Source of the DNA: Aulostomus chinensis
Lineage: Eukaryota; Chordata; Actinopteri; Syngnathiformes; Aulostomidae
Assembly: GCA_037954235.1 (NCBI GenBank)
Contig: JBBMOA010000001.1
Span: 7,268,001-7,332,000, forward strand
Length of the DNA stretch: 64,000 bases
Direction of reading: 5' to 3'
Shown here piece by piece: positions 61,191-64,000 of this stretch. Each line of letters opens with the position of its first letter. Within the stretch, counting starts at the first letter, position 1. The notes beneath the pieces are model-generated. The model was not told the DNA's origin, searched no databases, and saw only the letters and a list, made by a program, of their open reading frames with translations. The position numbers and the translations under genes were made by a program.

Positions 61191-61880
61191 TACCGTAAAT
61201 CACCAATTAACAGCCTGGTGTCAAAGTGCCGCCGGGTCTCATTTGATGGCCGAGGGTCCGACCTCATTTTGTAAAATAGACGCCTGTCTCAAATAAACGC
61301 CAGGCTTGTTTAAACGCCTGGGGGCCGTTATTTGAGATCAATGTTATATTAACTTGGTTTCATGTAAGATTTTGCAATTTTTTTTAACTTACTATCAATC
61401 CATGCGTGGGCTCCACGGTGGTGCAGTGGTCAGCACTGTGGCCTCACAGCAAAAAGGTTCAGGTTTCGAGTCCTGGCTCAGGCGCGGGATCTTTCTGTGT
61501 GGAGTTTGCATGTTCTCCCTGTACCTGCGTGGGTTCAGACGGCTGACGTGTTATCACCTTGTAGATCTGCTATTTTGGCCACATCAGACTGTCGTGGAAG
61601 TGGAAGGATACGGGCCTCAAGTTGTCACGCCCCTTTCCTTACTAATAAAGTGTTCTTGTGTAAAGTGTTCTCTGGACAATCTTGATATTTGCACTACTGT
61701 TCTTTAAAGTACTTCATTATATTGTTATACCTTGTATAATAATAATAATGGCCCAGTGCTGGCCAGTGCCAAAATAAAAGCCTGTTACCAAGAGACGCCT
61801 GGTCTCTTTTAAACGCCCGGGGTCCACATCGACTTTGGAAAAATAAACGCCTATTAACTACTAACTGGTCATTTACGGTA
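61191..61880 (+). mobile_element. Non-autonomous TIR element, copy 2, carrying a SINE fragment
   Basis: The ends are inverted repeats: left TACCGTAAATCACCAATTA, right reading inward TACCGTAAATGACCAGTTA (17 of 19 matching). The outer TA may be a TA target duplication. The internal sequence matches 56952-57569 except at about 61405-61540, where a SINE-like head fragment replaces the corresponding 130 bp. There is no reading frame for a transposase, so it depends on one elsewhere. The superfamily is uncertain. Confidence 0.85.
61408..61536 (+). repeat. tRNA-headed SINE-like repeat, copy 5 (head fragment)
   Basis: GGGCTCCACGGTGGTGCAG followed by GGTTTCGAGTCCTGGC and TGCATGTTCTCCCTG form the head of the repeat. 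It ends at TGCGTGGGTTC, without the body or tail. Confidence 0.85.
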
Positions 61881-62299
61881 CGACACTAAACAGTGGTTGA
61901 GGGAGAGCAAAGCTGGAAATAAGACATTACTGCAAGGGCAATAAATCTAAAACAAAAAAAGTTTTTTTTGTTTTTAAAGTTTTCTGTCATTTTCTGTCTC
62001 AAATACTTGACAAGTTCCAACTTGGTCCAAAACCTGCTCACCTCTCTGGGGTCAAGTGTGTCTGCACCGTCTGACCAAACTGCATCAGTGGAGCTCCCTC
62101 CATGACAGTCGAATGTGTGAGTGTGATTTCCTCAAATCAACTCTGGGCAGTGTTGATTAAAAGAAGAAAGAAAAGTGGAAAAAAAGTGCTGTTAAGTAAC
62201 ATTAGAACCAGGCTCTGACCAAAGTCTGGTGCTTTTCAGTTTTCAGTCAGTGAGTAATGCTCTATTCATTTATGTCACTCTATCTCACATTGATACAGG
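61881..62299. other. Intergenic stretch, nothing recognised
   Basis: No gene, RNA or transposon end was identified between the TIR element and the third copy of the duplicated unit. Confidence 0.45.
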
Positions 62300-64000
62300 G
62301 ATTGATATTTGGAGAAAGTTCAATCATTCAGCTGCAGTTACAGTGACTTACAACACTGCAACAACAAAAAAAACACCCTCCACAAACACTCTTGTCCAAC
62401 TTTTGTGCCCAAATTTTCTCCTCATGAGGCACCAAATCACTACAAAAACAGCCATTAAGTTGATCTGGTTGGGCACTGGTATTTGTTCTTGCTGCAGCTC
62501 ATTTCCAGCTCTTAACAAGAACTCAGGAGTGATTCAGAGGAAGAGTTTCAGAACAGCCAAGGTTGGGGACTGGAATTTTGAAGTTTCCCCTGGAACCAGA
62601 CAACCTTGGGAGGTAAAATCTCCAATCATAGCCACTCAGATGCAGCAGCAGTAGAAGCTGTCATCTACCCTGACAGTCAGAGCATCAAGTCAAGAAAACA
62701 TCACCATCTTGTAGTTCCAAACCTCCACCTGTCAGATTCAGCTACTTCTTATTGTGGGACTTTAAACTTGAACACAATGGAATTTGGACAAGGAGTTTTC
62801 CTTCCAGTCCAAACATCATCGTCCAGCCTCCAACCAGAGGTCCATCAGTTATCATGGAGCCACAGGTGGAGTCTGGATTCTTTTCTAGAATGAGACGGCA
62901 ATGACAGTCCTGCCAAGTGACATCACTGACATGACTGGATGACTTCAGTCACGTGACTGGATGACTGGATGACTTCAGTCACATGACTGGATGACCTGAA
63001 TGAATAAGAAATCAAATATAAAAATGCTTTATTTTAAGATCTAGAATATCTTGTGAATATCTGGAGCTTCATTCCAGCAGCAGACCTCCTCAGGTGATGA
63101 CTTCATATTTGACATGTTTACCATTCAATGAGACTCATTGTCAGTCCATTGAAATCTACTGGTGTTCCTGGTGAGTTGATTTAACAACATGAGCTGACAG
63201 AATCTACGTTCAGGTAGGAACCACCACATCCAGGGGTCTGGACCTTTGAGCAGGCAGAGCCATCAAAGTAGCAGACTAAGCTAGCAGACGTTAGCATTGA
63301 GAAGAAACTGATACCTGAGCCTACTTTTGGGTCTGGACCTTTGAGCAGGCAGAGCCATCAAAGTAGCAGAGTAAGCTAGCAGACATTAGCATTGAGAAGA
63401 AACTGATACCTGAGTCTACTTTTGGGTCTGGTCAAGTGATGACACAATAATATGACATCATTGTCAGACTGACGCCTGCTCAACACTGACCAAACACTGC
63501 CCTATTGCATTGTGGGAAATTTCTGCTTGGCTTGTGTCCATCAATACACACAAAGAAATTTATCTCATGCTGCCGTGACCCGGATTCCAACCAGGGTTGC
63601 TGCGGCCACAACGCAGAGTACTAACCACTCTAGGATCAGGGCCTCCTCAACAGCAGCTTGAGCTTCGATGTCTTTGTCTCATTGAGTGTTAGGGCGAACA
63701 GCTGTTGAACAGCTGAGGCGCGACTGCGGCGGCCCCTGATGCAGGAGACGGGCCAGGCCCCGTTCAGAAGGTGGTGGATATTATTCTTGGTGTTTTTAGG
63801 GCATGTTTCGGCCTGTCAAATCCTGATCGGGGCCAGTTTGGTTGTGTTGTCTGCAGCGCCTGGCGCGCTCAGCGGGAGCGAGTCCGATCATTATAAAGGT
63901 GGGTCAAACAATTTAGGTTGAGACGAAGGACGGCACGGGCAGAGCAGACGCAGGTCTTCATTCCACCCACAGAGCTGTAGAGCATGGATCATGTCAAGGA
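62300..64000 (+). repeat. Duplicated unit C, running off the right edge
   Basis: This matches unit A read on the minus strand (36655 downward) from the GGAGAAAGTTCAATCATTC word through the shoulder, the AGTCACGTGACT palindromes (about 62935-62995) and the inner arm. It also matches unit B from 40088 on. A piece of about 100 bp (GGGTCTGGACCTTTGAGCAGG to AAACTGATACCTGAG) is duplicated in tandem at about 63230-63430 only in this copy. The tRNA-iMet and tRNA-Ala positions would lie beyond the window. Confidence 0.9.
63571..63642 (-). pseudogene. tRNA-His (GTG)-like copy, damaged
   Basis: The acceptor is GCCCTGA against TCACGGC, with a C-C mismatch at the fourth pair. The D arm reads CCTAGAGTGG instead of CGTATAGTGG. 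The T arm CCTGG-TTGGAAT-CCGGG has a T loop mutated at the conserved TTC, and one mismatched pair. The anticodon stem and GTG are intact. The T-loop change would weaken the B box. Confidence 0.8.

Overview
The window looks like a chromosomal segment from a teleost fish, probably a percomorph. The evidence is a C2H2 zinc-finger gene whose short first exon (Met-Cys-Ala-Ala-Gln-Leu-Leu start) is typical of a fish-expanded family, split by an intron with normal GT/AG borders. There are also canonical eukaryotic nuclear tRNA genes, fish-type SINE, LINE, hAT, Tc1 and Harbinger-like elements, long CA/TG microsatellites, and no operons. Coding density is very low. Species cannot be determined from the sequence.

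Layout. Positions 1-27475 are an AT-rich satellite of about 43-44 bp monomers in several subtypes. They are arranged as higher-order repeats: a 478-bp unit, a 1291-bp offset, and a block of about 4.4 kb duplicated at an offset of 5495 bp. The array runs off the left edge. It is interrupted once, at 18259-20008, by a 5'-truncated LINE (CR1/L2/Rex1-like) with an open reverse-transcriptase frame, a short 3' tail repeat and a GCATT target-site duplication made of satellite sequence.

Positions 27475-31100 are sparse single-copy sequence with an intact tRNA-Leu(CAG) and two decayed tRNA-Gln copies. Positions 31100-47400 are dominated by a segmental duplication. Two copies of a unit about 4.3-4.9 kb long lie head-to-head as a large inverted repeat around a 4-kb spacer, and a third copy runs off the right edge (62300-64000). 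Each unit carries tRNA-Ala, tRNA-initiator-Met and tRNA-His positions. The arms have decayed differently: the left arm keeps a good His gene, while the right arm keeps good Ala and iMet genes. The left iMet has a CAG instead of a CAT anticodon.

A coiled-coil, apparently tail-anchored protein with nine 12-residue repeats is encoded on the minus strand at 45322-47013. A zinc-finger gene occupies 51533-55166 (two exons, 526 residues, seven C2H2 fingers). Its last residues, stop codon and probable 3'UTR lie in a SINE-like element. Its intron holds a Harbinger-like MITE and the end of a Tc1-like transposase, and a hAT transposase relic sits just upstream. Positions 55500-64000 are mostly transposon debris: an L2-like LINE relic, two copies of a TIR-bearing non-autonomous DNA element, microsatellites and tRNA-derived fragments.

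The two protein genes and the tRNA genes have no evident joint pathway. The theme of the window is repeat-driven duplication and decay.
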